Source: JAWXVE01 sp044425575
GTDB taxonomy: Bacteria; Bacillota; Clostridia; Lachnospirales; Lachnospiraceae
Direction: 5' to 3'
Assembly: GCA_044425575.1 (NCBI GenBank)
Contig: JAWXVE010000029.1
Coordinates: 1 to 24,767, forward strand
Length of the DNA: 24,767 bases
Below, one piece after another: positions 1 through 7,651 of this stretch; the stretch's first letter is position 1; each line of letters opens with the position of its first letter. Both the position numbers and the translations under genes were made by a program. Below the pieces are notes generated by a model. It was not told the DNA's origin. It saw only the letters and a list, made by a program, of their open reading frames with translations, and ran no database searches.

Positions 1-176
1 ATACTTCCTGCCCTCATCTTCTCATAAAAGTAACTATGATCTAGTTGGTCATGTTCACCATAAGTCCTACCTTCAAATAAACAAGTAAGATGGACGACAC
101 CAATCCGGTGTTTATACACATAATCCTGTGGCAGATCCGAATTAGAATCTGTTGAAATTGTAAATAATGAATTCAT
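1..176 (-). CDS. DegV family protein, N-terminal part (cut by window edge)
   Basis: The minus-strand frame opens with ATG at 174-176 behind a strong ribosome binding site (AAGGGGGAT) and runs off the left edge after 58 codons. The translation begins MNSLFTISTDSNSDLP and continues through IGVVHLTCLFEGRTYGE to YFYEKMRAGS. This is the usual start of a DegV/FakB-type lipid-binding protein: a first beta strand followed by a TDSxSDLP loop, then a PL-like strand and the FYxKM helix. DegV proteins bind a fatty acid and, where studied as FakB, present it to the kinase FakA. It lies 43 bp after another DegV gene and is probably in the same operon, so the two are tandem paralogues. The ligand-binding C-terminal half is not in view. 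Confidence 0.8.
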   Translation of the reverse strand, partial: MNSLFTISTDSNSDLPQDYVYKHRIGVVHLTCLFEGRTYGEHDQLDHSYFYEKMRAGS

Positions 177-219
177 TGTAATATCCCCCTTTTATTTTGT
201 TTGTCTTATCTATATCTTA

Positions 220-1092
220 TCATTTTGATAGATTCTTTTGTGTGCATGCAATGGCCAATACATTTGGTCCTGTGTGTGCAGCAATACTAAGTGCTAACTC
301 TGCTACGGTTACCTCATAACAAGGAAAAGCTTCTGCCACCACTTGTTGATATTCCTTGGCAGCTACTTCATTATTACTATGCACCACACAAATCTTCATA
401 GGATTTGTACGAGACATGCCACCCAATCGTTTTTCTAAATCTGATGCCACTGCATTTACCATCATAGACTTGGCCTGAGAAGTTGTTCGTGCCTTTGCAA
501 AAGCATCTAAAGCAGAGCCTTGAATAGTTAAAACTGGCTTTATCTTAAGAATCGTTCCAAGTGCTGCAGCAAGCGGTGTTAATCTTCCACCTTTTTTCAG
601 ATAATGTAAGGTATCCACTGTTAAATAAATAGTAGAATTGCTAGCATCTGCTTCTAACTTATTCCTAATCTCTATACCGCTTAAATCCTCTTTCGTTAAA
701 AACACTGCATCCATTACAGATTCTTTCAAAGTATCTGATATTCGCTTATTGTCCACTACATGAACTTTTCCATGGTAGTCTTGTGCTAACATAGCTGCTG
801 TTTGATAGGAGCCACTCAGCCCGCTAGACATGGGAATATGTACTACTTCCTCATGGGATTTTAACGCCTTATCCCAACATTCCATAATAGATTCTGGGCT
901 TGGTTGAGAAGTTGAAATATTCTCATCTTGACTCATTCTATGATAGAAGTCATCCTTGGATAGGGTAACGCCTTCAAAAAAAGTTTCTTCTTGTATAATA
1001 AATGGCATTGGAATAAGAAAGATTCCTAGTTGTTCTGCCTCTGTACTTGTCATTCCACTATTTGTATCTGTTACAATTGCAATCTTTGACAT
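220..1092 (-). CDS. DegV family (FakB-type) fatty-acid-binding protein
   Basis: A 290-residue protein, the usual DegV length. It opens with MSKIAIVTDTNSGMT, the family's first strand and TDTNS loop. It has the SSGLSGSYQTA motif near residue 90, which in the family contacts the fatty acid carboxylate, and the GGRLTPLAAALGTILKIKPVL segment near 168, typical of DegV. In FakA/FakB systems such a protein extracts an exogenous or recycled fatty acid, presents it to FakA, and delivers the acyl phosphate to PlsX or PlsY. The start ATG follows GAGGAGGTAGTA. It lies 44 bp downstream of recG and two genes after the FakA-like kinase, which supports a FakB role; acyl-chain preference cannot be read from the sequence. 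Confidence 0.93.
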   Translation of the reverse strand: MSKIAIVTDTNSGMTSTEAEQLGIFLIPMPFIIQEETFFEGVTLSKDDFYHRMSQDENISTSQPSPESIMECWDKALKSHEEVVHIPMSSGLSGSYQTAAMLAQDYHGKVHVVDNKRISDTLKESVMDAVFLTKEDLSGIEIRNKLEADASNSTIYLTVDTLHYLKKGGRLTPLAAALGTILKIKPVLTIQGSALDAFAKARTTSQAKSMMVNAVASDLEKRLGGMSRTNPMKICVVHSNNEVAAKEYQQVVAEAFPCYEVTVAELALSIAAHTGPNVLAIACTQKNLSK

Positions 1093-1136
1093 TACTACCT
1101 CCTCGTTATGATACCATAGTCTTTCTTATTGTAAGG

Positions 1137-3194
1137 TTATATTGCCCCAAAGTCAAATCTTTTATCATGATATTTCATATAAGCTTGTAATTTATCAGTT
1201 TCTTCTTGGGTTAGACTAGGCGATTGTGAGACAATACTTTCCGCACAACTATGAGCAAGTCGAAGTAGATTAGCATCTTCTAGAATATTCCCTAAGCGAA
1301 ACATCATGGTTCCACTTTGGCGAACACCCCCTAAATCTCCACTCCCTCGTAATTCCATATCTTTTTGAGCAATGTAAAACCCATCGTTAGAATCTCTTAC
1401 AATATCAAGTCGTTCCCTCGTACTTTCTTTCTTTGATGTGTTCACGAAAATACAGTAGGATTGTGCCTTACCTCTTCCCACACGACCTCGTAATTGGTGA
1501 AGTTGTGCCAATCCAAAAGACCCTGCGTCTTCTATTAAAATAACGGTAGCATTTGGCACATTGATGCCTACTTCAATTACGGTAGTGGATACAAGTATTT
1601 GAATTTCCCCTTGGCTAAAACGATTCATAATATCTTCTTTTACATTGGGTTTCATTTTACCATGTAAATACTCAATGTGAATCGCTTGGCCTAGTTCTTG
1701 TTGTAGCATTTGTGTGTAGGCGATTACATTTTCAGCCGTTTGTTCCGATTCTCCTTCTTCTATCATTTTGCAGATTACATATCCTTGATGGCCTTTTGCA
1801 AGTTCTTTCTCCAGAAAACCATAGGCTTTGCGTCGTTCCCGTTCTCCAATGACACAATTCTTAATAGCCAGTCGATTAGTCGGCAACTCGTCAATGATGG
1901 ATAAGGAAACATCTGCGTAAAGAACTAGTGCTAATGTTCTTGGGATAGGTGTTGCACTCATTACTAGAACATGGGGATCTTTCCCTTTTTGCGAAAGAGA
2001 TTCTCGCTGTCTCACCCCAAAACGATGTTGTTCATCTGTAATCACAAGAGACAAATTATGGTAGCTCACTTTTTCTTGGAATAACGCATGAGTTCCAATA
2101 ATAATCTGAGCCTCCCCAGTAGCAATTTGTTCTTGTACCAATCTTTTGTCCCGAGCTGTTAAGGAACCAGTTAATAAAATAGGTGTGATTCCAATCTCAA
2201 GTTCCTTGAATAGCTCCACCAGTCCATGGAAATGTTGTTTAGCAAGAACTTCTGTAGGTACCATAAGCGCTCCTTGAGTGTGATTCCCCACACATAAAAC
2301 AAGGGCTAAATAAGCAAGAATTGTCTTCCCAGAACCTACATCACCTTGAATTAAACGATTCATAAGAATCTCACTTGCCATATCTTGTTGAATCTCCTCC
2401 CATACCTGCTTCTGTGCATTCGTTAATTCATAAGGAAGACTCTCTAAAATGCACTTTGTCTCTGGCACTGGTTGTAAGCGAAATTCATTACTGACAAAAT
2501 TCCGCTCTTGCTTTTGTTGTAACAGATAATAAAAGTATTGAAAAAATTCATGTAAAATCAAAGTGTCTCTTGCCTGCTGAATTTCTTCGCCCTTCGTTGC
2601 AAAGTGAATGTCACTTATAGCCTTCTGATAAGATATAAAATCATGTTCCTTACTCATATAACTTGGAATCCCTTCCGGCAACTCCTGCACTAAGGTAAGG
2701 CCTTGAGCCACTGCTTTACGCATAAGTGTATTAGTAAGACCCTTTGTTAATGGGTAAATTGCTTGATATGTGCCTTGTAATGCTTCATATTGCTCTTGAT
2801 TATAAATAACAGGCTGTTCCATTCTATATTGACTCTTCACTTGTGTAATCGTCCCTCGCAACCAATACCTCTTAGAAATCACGAAGGTTTGTCTACAATA
2901 TGGCATATTATAGAAGGTAACGCATAGTTCACTTCTACCGTCGGATACTAGGCATTTTGTAATATGCAAATGCTTTACTTGTCTTGACTCGAGATAACGC
3001 ACCACCTTCACCACTACAACACCCACCTGACCTTCTGATAACTGCTCTATGGTAGTGGGTTTCTCATAATATTCATATCTACTAGGATAATAATGTAATA
3101 AATCATAAATGCTTCGAATATCTAATTTTTCCAGTAAAGCATTTGTTTTCTTACCAACTCCTTTGAGTGATTCCACTGAATCTTGTAGTTTCAT
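1137..3194 (-). CDS. recG: ATP-dependent DNA helicase RecG
   Basis: RecG is a superfamily 2 helicase that remodels stalled replication forks and Holliday junctions. The 685-residue product has the N-terminal wedge/OB region (LKGVGKKTNALLEKL at the start, later VVVVKV), a Walker A motif GDVGSGKT, the DEAD-box variant DEQH within ITDEQHRFGVRQR, motif III SATPIPRTL, and motif VI QLRGRVGRG followed by the RecG-type C-terminal region with GDLGG. The frame is open to 3335, but that extension would overlap the upstream kinase gene and matches nothing in RecG. The ATG at 3192-3194 has AAGGAAG in front and gives the normal RecG length (MKLQDSVESLKGVGKK). It follows fakA with a terminator-like hairpin between, and is followed by the DegV genes. 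Confidence 0.96.
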   Translation of the reverse strand: MKLQDSVESLKGVGKKTNALLEKLDIRSIYDLLHYYPSRYEYYEKPTTIEQLSEGQVGVVVVKVVRYLESRQVKHLHITKCLVSDGRSELCVTFYNMPYCRQTFVISKRYWLRGTITQVKSQYRMEQPVIYNQEQYEALQGTYQAIYPLTKGLTNTLMRKAVAQGLTLVQELPEGIPSYMSKEHDFISYQKAISDIHFATKGEEIQQARDTLILHEFFQYFYYLLQQKQERNFVSNEFRLQPVPETKCILESLPYELTNAQKQVWEEIQQDMASEILMNRLIQGDVGSGKTILAYLALVLCVGNHTQGALMVPTEVLAKQHFHGLVELFKELEIGITPILLTGSLTARDKRLVQEQIATGEAQIIIGTHALFQEKVSYHNLSLVITDEQHRFGVRQRESLSQKGKDPHVLVMSATPIPRTLALVLYADVSLSIIDELPTNRLAIKNCVIGERERRKAYGFLEKELAKGHQGYVICKMIEEGESEQTAENVIAYTQMLQQELGQAIHIEYLHGKMKPNVKEDIMNRFSQGEIQILVSTTVIEVGINVPNATVILIEDAGSFGLAQLHQLRGRVGRGKAQSYCIFVNTSKKESTRERLDIVRDSNDGFYIAQKDMELRGSGDLGGVRQSGTMMFRLGNILEDANLLRLAHSCAESIVSQSPSLTQEETDKLQAYMKYHDKRFDFGAI

Positions 3195-3229
3195 TCCATC
3201 TTCCTTTCTATCTAGCATTCCTACCAACC

Positions 3230-3256
3230 AAAAAAGAGGCCCAACCTGGCTCCTCT
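3230..3256 (-). terminator. Terminator-like hairpin between fakA and recG
   Basis: Read on the minus strand, AGAGGAGCC and GGCCTCT can pair around a short loop with a 2-nt bulge, followed directly by six T residues. This has the form of a Rho-independent terminator just after the kinase stop codon and about 35 bp before the recG start. The stem is short and imperfect, so it may give partial termination or mRNA processing rather than a complete stop. No promoter for recG is obvious between it and the gene. Confidence 0.5.
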
Positions 3257-3271
3257 CTTCTGGGGTATCCT

Positions 3272-4921
3272 CTATTCTACCGAAATAATATAGTAATAAA
3301 TTGGTTGACCACCACTTTGTAATTCCACATCGCATCTCTTGTGCTTGGCCTCGATACGCGCTTGCACTGCTTCTGCATCTTCTATAGTGACATCAGAACC
3401 ATAGTAAATACTAATTAATTCACTATCTGGATCAATCATCTCTTCTGCTAATTGAACTGTAATATCTGCTAAATCAGTTCCTACTGAAAGAATACCAGCA
3501 TCACCTATTCCCATAAAATCGCCTTGCTTAATTTCTTTATCATCAATCATAGTATCTCTTACTGCATAAGTTACTTGACCTGTCTTAACTCGTACGATTT
3601 CTTCTAAAATAGCACTTTCATTCTCTTCCACTGATAAATCTGCTATAAAATTAATAATTGCTGTAATACCCTGTGGCACTGTAGTAGTAGGAATTACCAC
3701 TACTTGCTTATCTTCTACTAAGGACTGAGCTTGATTAGCTGCTAATATAATATTCTTATTATTAGGTAGAACAAATACAGCATCTGCATTCACCTTAGCT
3801 ATGGCTTCTAACATATCTTCCGTACTTGGGTTCATCGTCTGGCCACCTTCAATAATGTAATCCACACCAAGTTCACGGAATATTTCATTCATACCTTCCC
3901 CAATACTAACCGCAATGAATCCAATGGCTTTCTTAGATGCTTGTTCAAGTGCTTCTTGTGCCTTCGCTTGCTTCTCCACTTGTTCTAAATGCTCTAAACG
4001 CATATTGTCAATCTTCAGATTGGATAATTGACCGTATTTTAATGCTTTTTGAATAGCAAGTCCAGGATCATTGGTATGTACATGAACCTTAACCACTTCT
4101 TCATCTGCTACTACTACAATAGAATCACCAATGGATTCTAGAAATTTCTTTAACTGTGTCTCTTGATTCAAAGACAATTCCTTATCTGTTAAAATAATAA
4201 ATTCCGTACAGTATCCAAACTTAATATCTGCAAGATCATGGGAGATTCCTGCATCAATCTTAGTTGAAGTTGGTTCAAAAGTAATGGTAGTGTCAATTTC
4301 TTTACCTAGAAAAGCATCGTATGCACCTTTAAGCACTTCTAATAATCCTTGACCACCAGAATCAACCACACCTGCTTGCTTTAATACAGGCAACATCTCA
4401 GGTGTCTGACTCAGTACATATTCGGTGTGAGCTAACACTTCCTCAAAAACGCCTTCTAGGTCAGTACGCTTACGCTTTGACAATTCTTCCATTTTCTCAG
4501 CTGCTCCTTTGGCAACTGTTAAAATAGTACCTTCCTTTGGTTTCATAACTGCCTTATAAGCCGTATCAACTGCTGTTCGCATTGCCACAGCCAAATCATC
4601 TACTGTTATTTCTTCTTTTTCCTTAATTGATTTCGTAAACCCTCTAAATAATTGCGAGAGAATGACTCCCGAATTACCTCTTGCCCCTCGCAAAGATCCT
4701 GTAGAAATCGCCTTCGACAGATTGCGCATTGTCATATCTTCAATTGCGACTACTTCTCTAGAAGCCGCCATAATTGTCATCGACATATTCGTACCAGTAT
4801 CTCCATCTGGAACTGGGAATACATTTAATTCATTAATCCATTCTTTCTTATGTTCTAAACTTTTTGCACCTGCTAAAAACATTACGGATAACATCTTAGC
4901 ATCGATTGTATTCAAAGCCAC
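3272..4921 (-). CDS. fakA: DAK2-domain fatty acid kinase, FakA/YloV-like
   Basis: This 549-residue protein has the length and layout of FakA/YloV. The N-terminal DhaL (DAK2) kinase domain carries the nucleotide/Mg motif NVFPVPDGDTGTNM near residues 33-46 and GARGNSGVILSQLFRGF near 79-95. The middle and C-terminal parts (for example VHVHTNDPG and the later VLPNNKNII) resemble the FakB-interacting region of the family. FakA phosphorylates fatty acids bound to a DegV/FakB partner, yielding acyl phosphate for phospholipid synthesis. The start is GTG at 4919-4921 with AAGGAGG nine bases upstream, 14 bp after the asp23-like gene. Two DegV genes follow recG, so a complete FakA/FakB set is probably encoded here. 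A DhaK-type glycerone kinase role is unlikely because of the length and the partner genes. Confidence 0.9.
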   Translation of the reverse strand: MALNTIDAKMLSVMFLAGAKSLEHKKEWINELNVFPVPDGDTGTNMSMTIMAASREVVAIEDMTMRNLSKAISTGSLRGARGNSGVILSQLFRGFTKSIKEKEEITVDDLAVAMRTAVDTAYKAVMKPKEGTILTVAKGAAEKMEELSKRKRTDLEGVFEEVLAHTEYVLSQTPEMLPVLKQAGVVDSGGQGLLEVLKGAYDAFLGKEIDTTITFEPTSTKIDAGISHDLADIKFGYCTEFIILTDKELSLNQETQLKKFLESIGDSIVVVADEEVVKVHVHTNDPGLAIQKALKYGQLSNLKIDNMRLEHLEQVEKQAKAQEALEQASKKAIGFIAVSIGEGMNEIFRELGVDYIIEGGQTMNPSTEDMLEAIAKVNADAVFVLPNNKNIILAANQAQSLVEDKQVVVIPTTTVPQGITAIINFIADLSVEENESAILEEIVRVKTGQVTYAVRDTMIDDKEIKQGDFMGIGDAGILSVGTDLADITVQLAEEMIDPDSELISIYYGSDVTIEDAEAVQARIEAKHKRCDVELQSGGQPIYYYIISVE

Positions 4922-4935
4922 TACTAACTTCCTCC

Positions 4936-5295
4936 TTAATCAATCACTCGAACACCTTCTACAAAGATGTTGATCTTGTCTATTTCAAGCCCTGTAAAGT
5001 TCTCCACTTTATATTTTACATTGCTCTTTAAGTTCTCTGCAATCGTAAGGATATTAACGCCATACGATACAATTATGTGAAAATTAATAGTTAACTTTTG
5101 ATTTGGATTAGCCATTACTTGGATACCTGTTGTAATACTTTCTAACTTTAAAAGCTTTACAATCCCATCTTTCACGTTCACACTTGCCATTCCAACAACG
5201 CCAAAGCACTCTACCGCAACAGAACCAGCATATTGTGCGATCACATCATTATCAATTACAATGCTACCATTATGTGTGTCCATAGACCCTTTCAT
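4936..5295 (-). CDS. Asp23/Gls24 family envelope stress protein (YloU-like)
   Basis: A 119-residue Asp23/Gls24-type protein, the size of B. subtilis YloU. The segment GSIVIDNDVIAQYAGSVAVECFGVVGMA is the family's opening motif, and VSYGVNILTIAENLKSNVKYKVENFTGLEIDKINIFVEGV is its typical end. Members are associated with the membrane and cell-envelope homeostasis; the exact reaction is unknown. The ATG at 5293-5295 has AGGAGG with a 6-nt spacer; a second ATG four codons in is less well placed. It heads the run asp23-fakA-recG-degV, opposite rpmB, an order conserved in Firmicutes. No transmembrane segment is visible. Confidence 0.93.
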   Translation of the reverse strand: MKGSMDTHNGSIVIDNDVIAQYAGSVAVECFGVVGMASVNVKDGIVKLLKLESITTGIQVMANPNQKLTINFHIIVSYGVNILTIAENLKSNVKYKVENFTGLEIDKINIFVEGVRVID

Positions 5296-5334
5296 ACAAA
5301 TCCTCCTATTCTATAATTTATTTGTATATTAAGT

Positions 5335-5363
5335 ATTATACCCTTTTTCTTCTAAAAATGAAA
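5335..5363 (-). promoter_or_regulatory. Probable promoter for the asp23-fakA operon
   Basis: On the minus strand a perfect TATAAT (plus-strand 5335-5340) lies about 40 bp before the asp23-like start. The hexamer 17 bp upstream, TTTCAT (5358-5363), is a weak -35. It is the only good -10 in the intergenic region on this strand. Confidence 0.5.
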
Positions 5364-5455
5364 CTAGTTTCTCGAAAATAATCTTTCCAAGCCTTCCTTT
5401 TGCATTGTATTCTACCTTGTTTTGTAAAAAAGGTTTATGAAATTTACGATTTATC

Positions 5456-5484
5456 TTGCATTTTTTACGGATATCTGCTAAAAT
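5456..5484 (+). promoter_or_regulatory. Sigma-A-type promoter for rpmB
   Basis: TTGCAT (5456-5461), a 17-bp spacer and TAAAAT (5479-5484) form a good vegetative promoter about 50 bp before the rpmB start codon. The rpmB ribosome binding site AGGAGGTG lies downstream at about 5521. Confidence 0.7.
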
Positions 5485-5533
5485 ACCAATGTTGCGAGTC
5501 TATATGACTTAATCTGATTTAGGAGGTGTTACG

Positions 5534-5719
5534 ATGGCTAAATGTGATATTTGTGGAAAAGGTGTTCATTTTGGTAATGCTGTAAGCCATTCTCATAGAA
5601 GATCTAATCGTATTTTCAAGTCTAATGTGAAAAATGTGAAATGTGTTGTGAATGGAGCTGCCAAAAAGTTACACGTATGTACTAGTTGCTTAAAATCTAA
5701 CAAAGTAGAACGCGCTTAG
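5534..5719 (+). CDS. rpmB: 50S ribosomal protein L28
   Basis: The 61-residue product MAKCDICGKGVHFGNAVSHSH matches bacterial L28, a large-subunit ribosomal protein. Two Cys pairs, C4/C7 and C49/C52 (CTSC), form the zinc-ribbon arrangement of the Cys-containing form of L28. The start has a strong AGGAGGTG site, and a vegetative promoter and hairpin terminator bracket the gene, so it is transcribed alone. It is the only plus-strand gene in the window and diverges from the asp23-fakA operon, the common Firmicutes arrangement. Confidence 0.98.
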   Translation: MAKCDICGKGVHFGNAVSHSHRRSNRIFKSNVKNVKCVVNGAAKKLHVCTSCLKSNKVERA

Positions 5720-5729
5720 AGAGCAAACT

Positions 5730-5773
5730 AAAATGCAAAAAAACTATCGCAAGATAGTTTTTTTTTGCATTTT
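5730..5773 (+). terminator. Strong Rho-independent terminator after rpmB (probably bidirectional)
   Basis: A long inverted repeat reads ATGCAAAAAAACTATC, loop GCAA, then GATAG followed by nine T residues and GCAT. The stem is AT-rich apart from its top, with A-runs and T-runs on the two sides. It lies 10 bp after the rpmB stop, and the A-run on the other arm means it can also stop minus-strand transcripts arriving from gerW. Confidence 0.88.
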
Positions 5774-5927
5774 TATTTGCAAGCGTATAAGTTATATCCC
5801 ACAATCAACAATAATCCAATCAAAATAATACCAATAAAACGATTAGATAGCACTAACATAATTAACATTCCAAGTCCTGTAAAAAAGAACATAAACCCTA
5901 TTACTCGTCTCGTCTGATTACTCCCAT
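5773..5927 (-). pseudogene. Small membrane protein gene with a frameshift (5-bp tandem duplication)
   Basis: An ATG at 5925-5927 starts MGVIRRDE and stops at once, but the next frame is open from 5928 to the stop at 5773-5775. It encodes RRVIGFMFFFTGLGMLIM, then two hydrophobic stretches ending GYNLYACK. At 5904-5915 the plus strand reads CTCGTCTCGTCT, a 5-bp unit repeated in tandem. Removing one copy joins the frames into an intact 49-residue protein beginning MGVIRRVIGFMFF. I infer a small integral membrane protein broken by a 5-bp duplication, or a sequencing error. Without repair, only the 39-residue frame from the internal ATG at 5890-5892 could be made, with a poor ribosome binding site. 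It lies downstream of gerW, and its stop is inside the shared terminator. Function unknown. Confidence 0.55.
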
Positions 5928-5991
5928 CCTACTCTTCTATAACTAGTACACGTTCTTACTAGTACCATATGCAAGGGAGCTTGTTGTCATT

Positions 5992-6384
5992 CTAACTTTC
6001 TTCTTCTGGAAAAGCTGCTTCTACTGCATCTTCATCCTTAATGCGCTCATCTTTCTTCCCTACTACACGGTCAATTAAGTCTGGCACCATATCAATAACT
6101 TTTGTTACTGCGTCTTGATTCTTCACACTAACTAATCTAGTTTGACCATTTTTAATTACTAATACTGCTGTCGGTGATATTTTACCGGTCATACCGCCAC
6201 CACCACCACTTTTCTTATCTGCGCTAGAAGTTCCTACGCCCATTCCAAAATTAATGTCTACAAGTGGTAAGATAATGGTATCATCAATCTTAGTTGCCTC
6301 TCCTACTACTGTCTTTGCAGATAAAAAGCTTTCCATCCCCGTCATTAGGGAATCCATTATCTGATTCTTATTTTGCTCTGCCAT
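5992..6384 (-). CDS. gerW: GerW family sporulation protein (YtfJ-like)
   Basis: A 130-residue protein with the GerW/YtfJ pattern: an N-terminal helix (MDSLMTGMESFLSAKTVVGEAT), the segment DDTIILPLVDINFGMGVG, a glycine run (KSGGGGGMTGKISPTAVLVI) and a C-terminal VTKVIDMVPDLIDRV helix followed by an acidic tail. In Bacillus, GerW is made during sporulation and is needed for normal germination; its molecular action is not known. The ATG follows AGGAGGGTACAA. The start overlaps the end of the DUF2953 gene by 17 bp, and ytfI (DUF2953)-ytfJ is also a pair in Bacillus. Presence of this gene suggests a spore former. Confidence 0.92.
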   Translation of the reverse strand: MAEQNKNQIMDSLMTGMESFLSAKTVVGEATKIDDTIILPLVDINFGMGVGTSSADKKSGGGGGMTGKISPTAVLVIKNGQTRLVSVKNQDAVTKVIDMVPDLIDRVVGKKDERIKDEDAVEAAFPEEES

Positions 6385-7300
6385 TTGTACCCTCCTTATT
6401 TGTTAACAATGTAAGAATTGTTCGAAATTCACGGTTCCTATATAATCTAATTGCAACTTGCAGAAAATGTACTACTGTAATTCTGCCATACACCTTAAGG
6501 GAAAACCGAAATACTTGCTCCTCGAAATAAGGTGTAAATTGCAATAAAGACTCTAAAATGGGTTGTAGCATAATGCTATATGCTAGAAATTTGCCCGTAG
6601 TAGCTGGGTCTGCATCCCCGTACTCTACAGCACATTCCAACTTTCTTGGTTTCATTTTACGATATAAGAAGAGAAGTTGTTGAAAACATATTTTAAGTGC
6701 CAACTTAAATTCTTCTCGTTTCATAATCTCTTTGTAATGTTTCACTATATACCATATGGAGCGAATCATTTCTTTAACTCGTAACCACGTTTCATATAGT
6801 TCGCTGTCTCTTATTATATCACGGTCTTTTTTAGATTGGCAAGTATCTTCTTCTATTGTAGGTTCCTCTGTTGCCGGTTCCTCTGTTGCCGGTTCTTCTG
6901 TGATAGGTTCTTCTGTGATAGGTTCTTCTGTTGCCGGTTCTTCTGTGATAGGTTCCTCTGTATCTTGATTACTTTCTTCTTCCTTCTTGCTCTTCTTGTC
7001 TTTCTTCTTGCTCTTCTTTTCTTTCTTAGGCTTTGGCTGACGGTCGGAACGATAAACTGGAATACCAAATATTCTTGCAATAACAAGGAATTTCTCCTCA
7101 TACAATACCTTTACTTGTAACATAGATAAAAGCCACCCAAAATTAAGAGCCAAAAAATGTACCTCATCTCCCTTGCTAGCACTTAGTTTATACTTGAATG
7201 GCACAAATAATACAAAGCAAATCATAAATATGACCATTCCCACTAGAACGGCAAGAATGATTCCTATGATTTTTAAACACGTTACAATAATTGCGAGCAT
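6368..7300 (-). CDS. DUF2953 membrane protein (YtfI-like) with TEEP repeats
   Basis: The 310-residue protein begins with a long N-terminal hydrophobic helix (residues 6-34), then a domain with FLALNFGWLLSMLQVKV and ARIFGIPVYRS typical of DUF2953/YtfI. A Lys-rich linker (about 89-106) leads to a repeat of TEEP(I/A) units (about 114-149), after which the conserved C-terminal part resumes (KPRKLECAVEYGDADPATTGKFLAY and HFLQVAIRLYRNREF). It is probably membrane anchored and acts with GerW in the forespore or its envelope, an inference from the ytfI-ytfJ pairing. The linker is probably flexible, and its charge switches from strongly basic to strongly acidic. The ATG has AGGAG 5 nt upstream. The 104-aa gene upstream is only 7 bp away. 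Confidence 0.85.
   Translation of the reverse strand: MLAIIVTCLKIIGIILAVLVGMVIFMICFVLFVPFKYKLSASKGDEVHFLALNFGWLLSMLQVKVLYEEKFLVIARIFGIPVYRSDRQPKPKKEKKSKKKDKKSKKEEESNQDTEEPITEEPATEEPITEEPITEEPATEEPATEEPTIEEDTCQSKKDRDIIRDSELYETWLRVKEMIRSIWYIVKHYKEIMKREEFKLALKICFQQLLFLYRKMKPRKLECAVEYGDADPATTGKFLAYSIMLQPILESLLQFTPYFEEQVFRFSLKVYGRITVVHFLQVAIRLYRNREFRTILTLLTNKEGTNGRAK
6846..6965 (-). repeat. 15-bp tandem repeat encoding TEEP(I/A)
   Basis: About eight copies of a 15-bp unit occur within the DUF2953 gene. On the plus strand the units begin GGTTC(C/T)TCTG and end in TTGCC (Ala codon) or TGATA (Ile codon). Most copies are nearly identical, so the array can change length by slippage in steps of five residues without breaking the frame. 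Confidence 0.9.
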
Positions 7301-7307
7301 AAATCTC

Positions 7308-7622
7308 CTATCTCTTATGTGTTAATAAATATTCTTTGAGATTTGCTGTTCCTGTACTAGCATACACTTCTCTAGTAAGTTCTTCAATAATAGTAAATGC
7401 TGCTGGCATGGAACTTGTAATTCCCACAATATAAGGTGGGTGTTCTTGATAATAAGGTTGCTGTAAGTAAGAACAATGTAGGATTTCTAATTGATCCGCA
7501 TTCGTGGCTATTAGAATTACATATACATTCACTTGTAGCTTTGTATTCTTTAACTTCCACATAATCATATGTTTTTTACGTTTTAATTGAGGTTCACAAT
7601 ACAATGGATTATAAAATTTCAC
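7308..7622 (-). CDS. Conserved-looking 104-aa protein of unknown function
   Basis: The product starts MKFYNPLYCEPQLKRKKH and is soluble in appearance: mixed beta/alpha, no signal peptide and no long hydrophobic helix. It contains VYVILIATNADQLEILHC (a probable beta strand and turn) and PPYIVGITSSMPAAFTIIEELTREVY (a strand then an amphipathic helix). I do not recognise a named domain. The start is GTG at 7620-7622 with AGGAGGAGG about ten bases upstream. It sits 29 bp after the penicillin-binding protein gene and 7 bp before the DUF2953 gene, so it is very likely cotranscribed with both. Context suggests a link to envelope synthesis or sporulation, nothing firmer. Confidence 0.75.
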   Translation of the reverse strand: MKFYNPLYCEPQLKRKKHMIMWKLKNTKLQVNVYVILIATNADQLEILHCSYLQQPYYQEHPPYIVGITSSMPAAFTIIEELTREVYASTGTANLKEYLLTHKR

Positions 7623-7651
7623 GTCTCCAATACCTCCTCCTAAGCACTACC

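Noticed and set aside
3195..3335. N-terminal extension of RecG (47 extra residues)
   Set aside because: It overlaps the kinase gene and the hairpin, matches nothing in RecG, and the ATG at 3194 has a good ribosome binding site.
6756..7120. Plus- and minus-strand frames with repeats such as SSVAGSSVIG or FFCDRFF
   Set aside because: They are shadows of the 15-bp repeat in the DUF2953 gene; the 15-bp period keeps all frames open.
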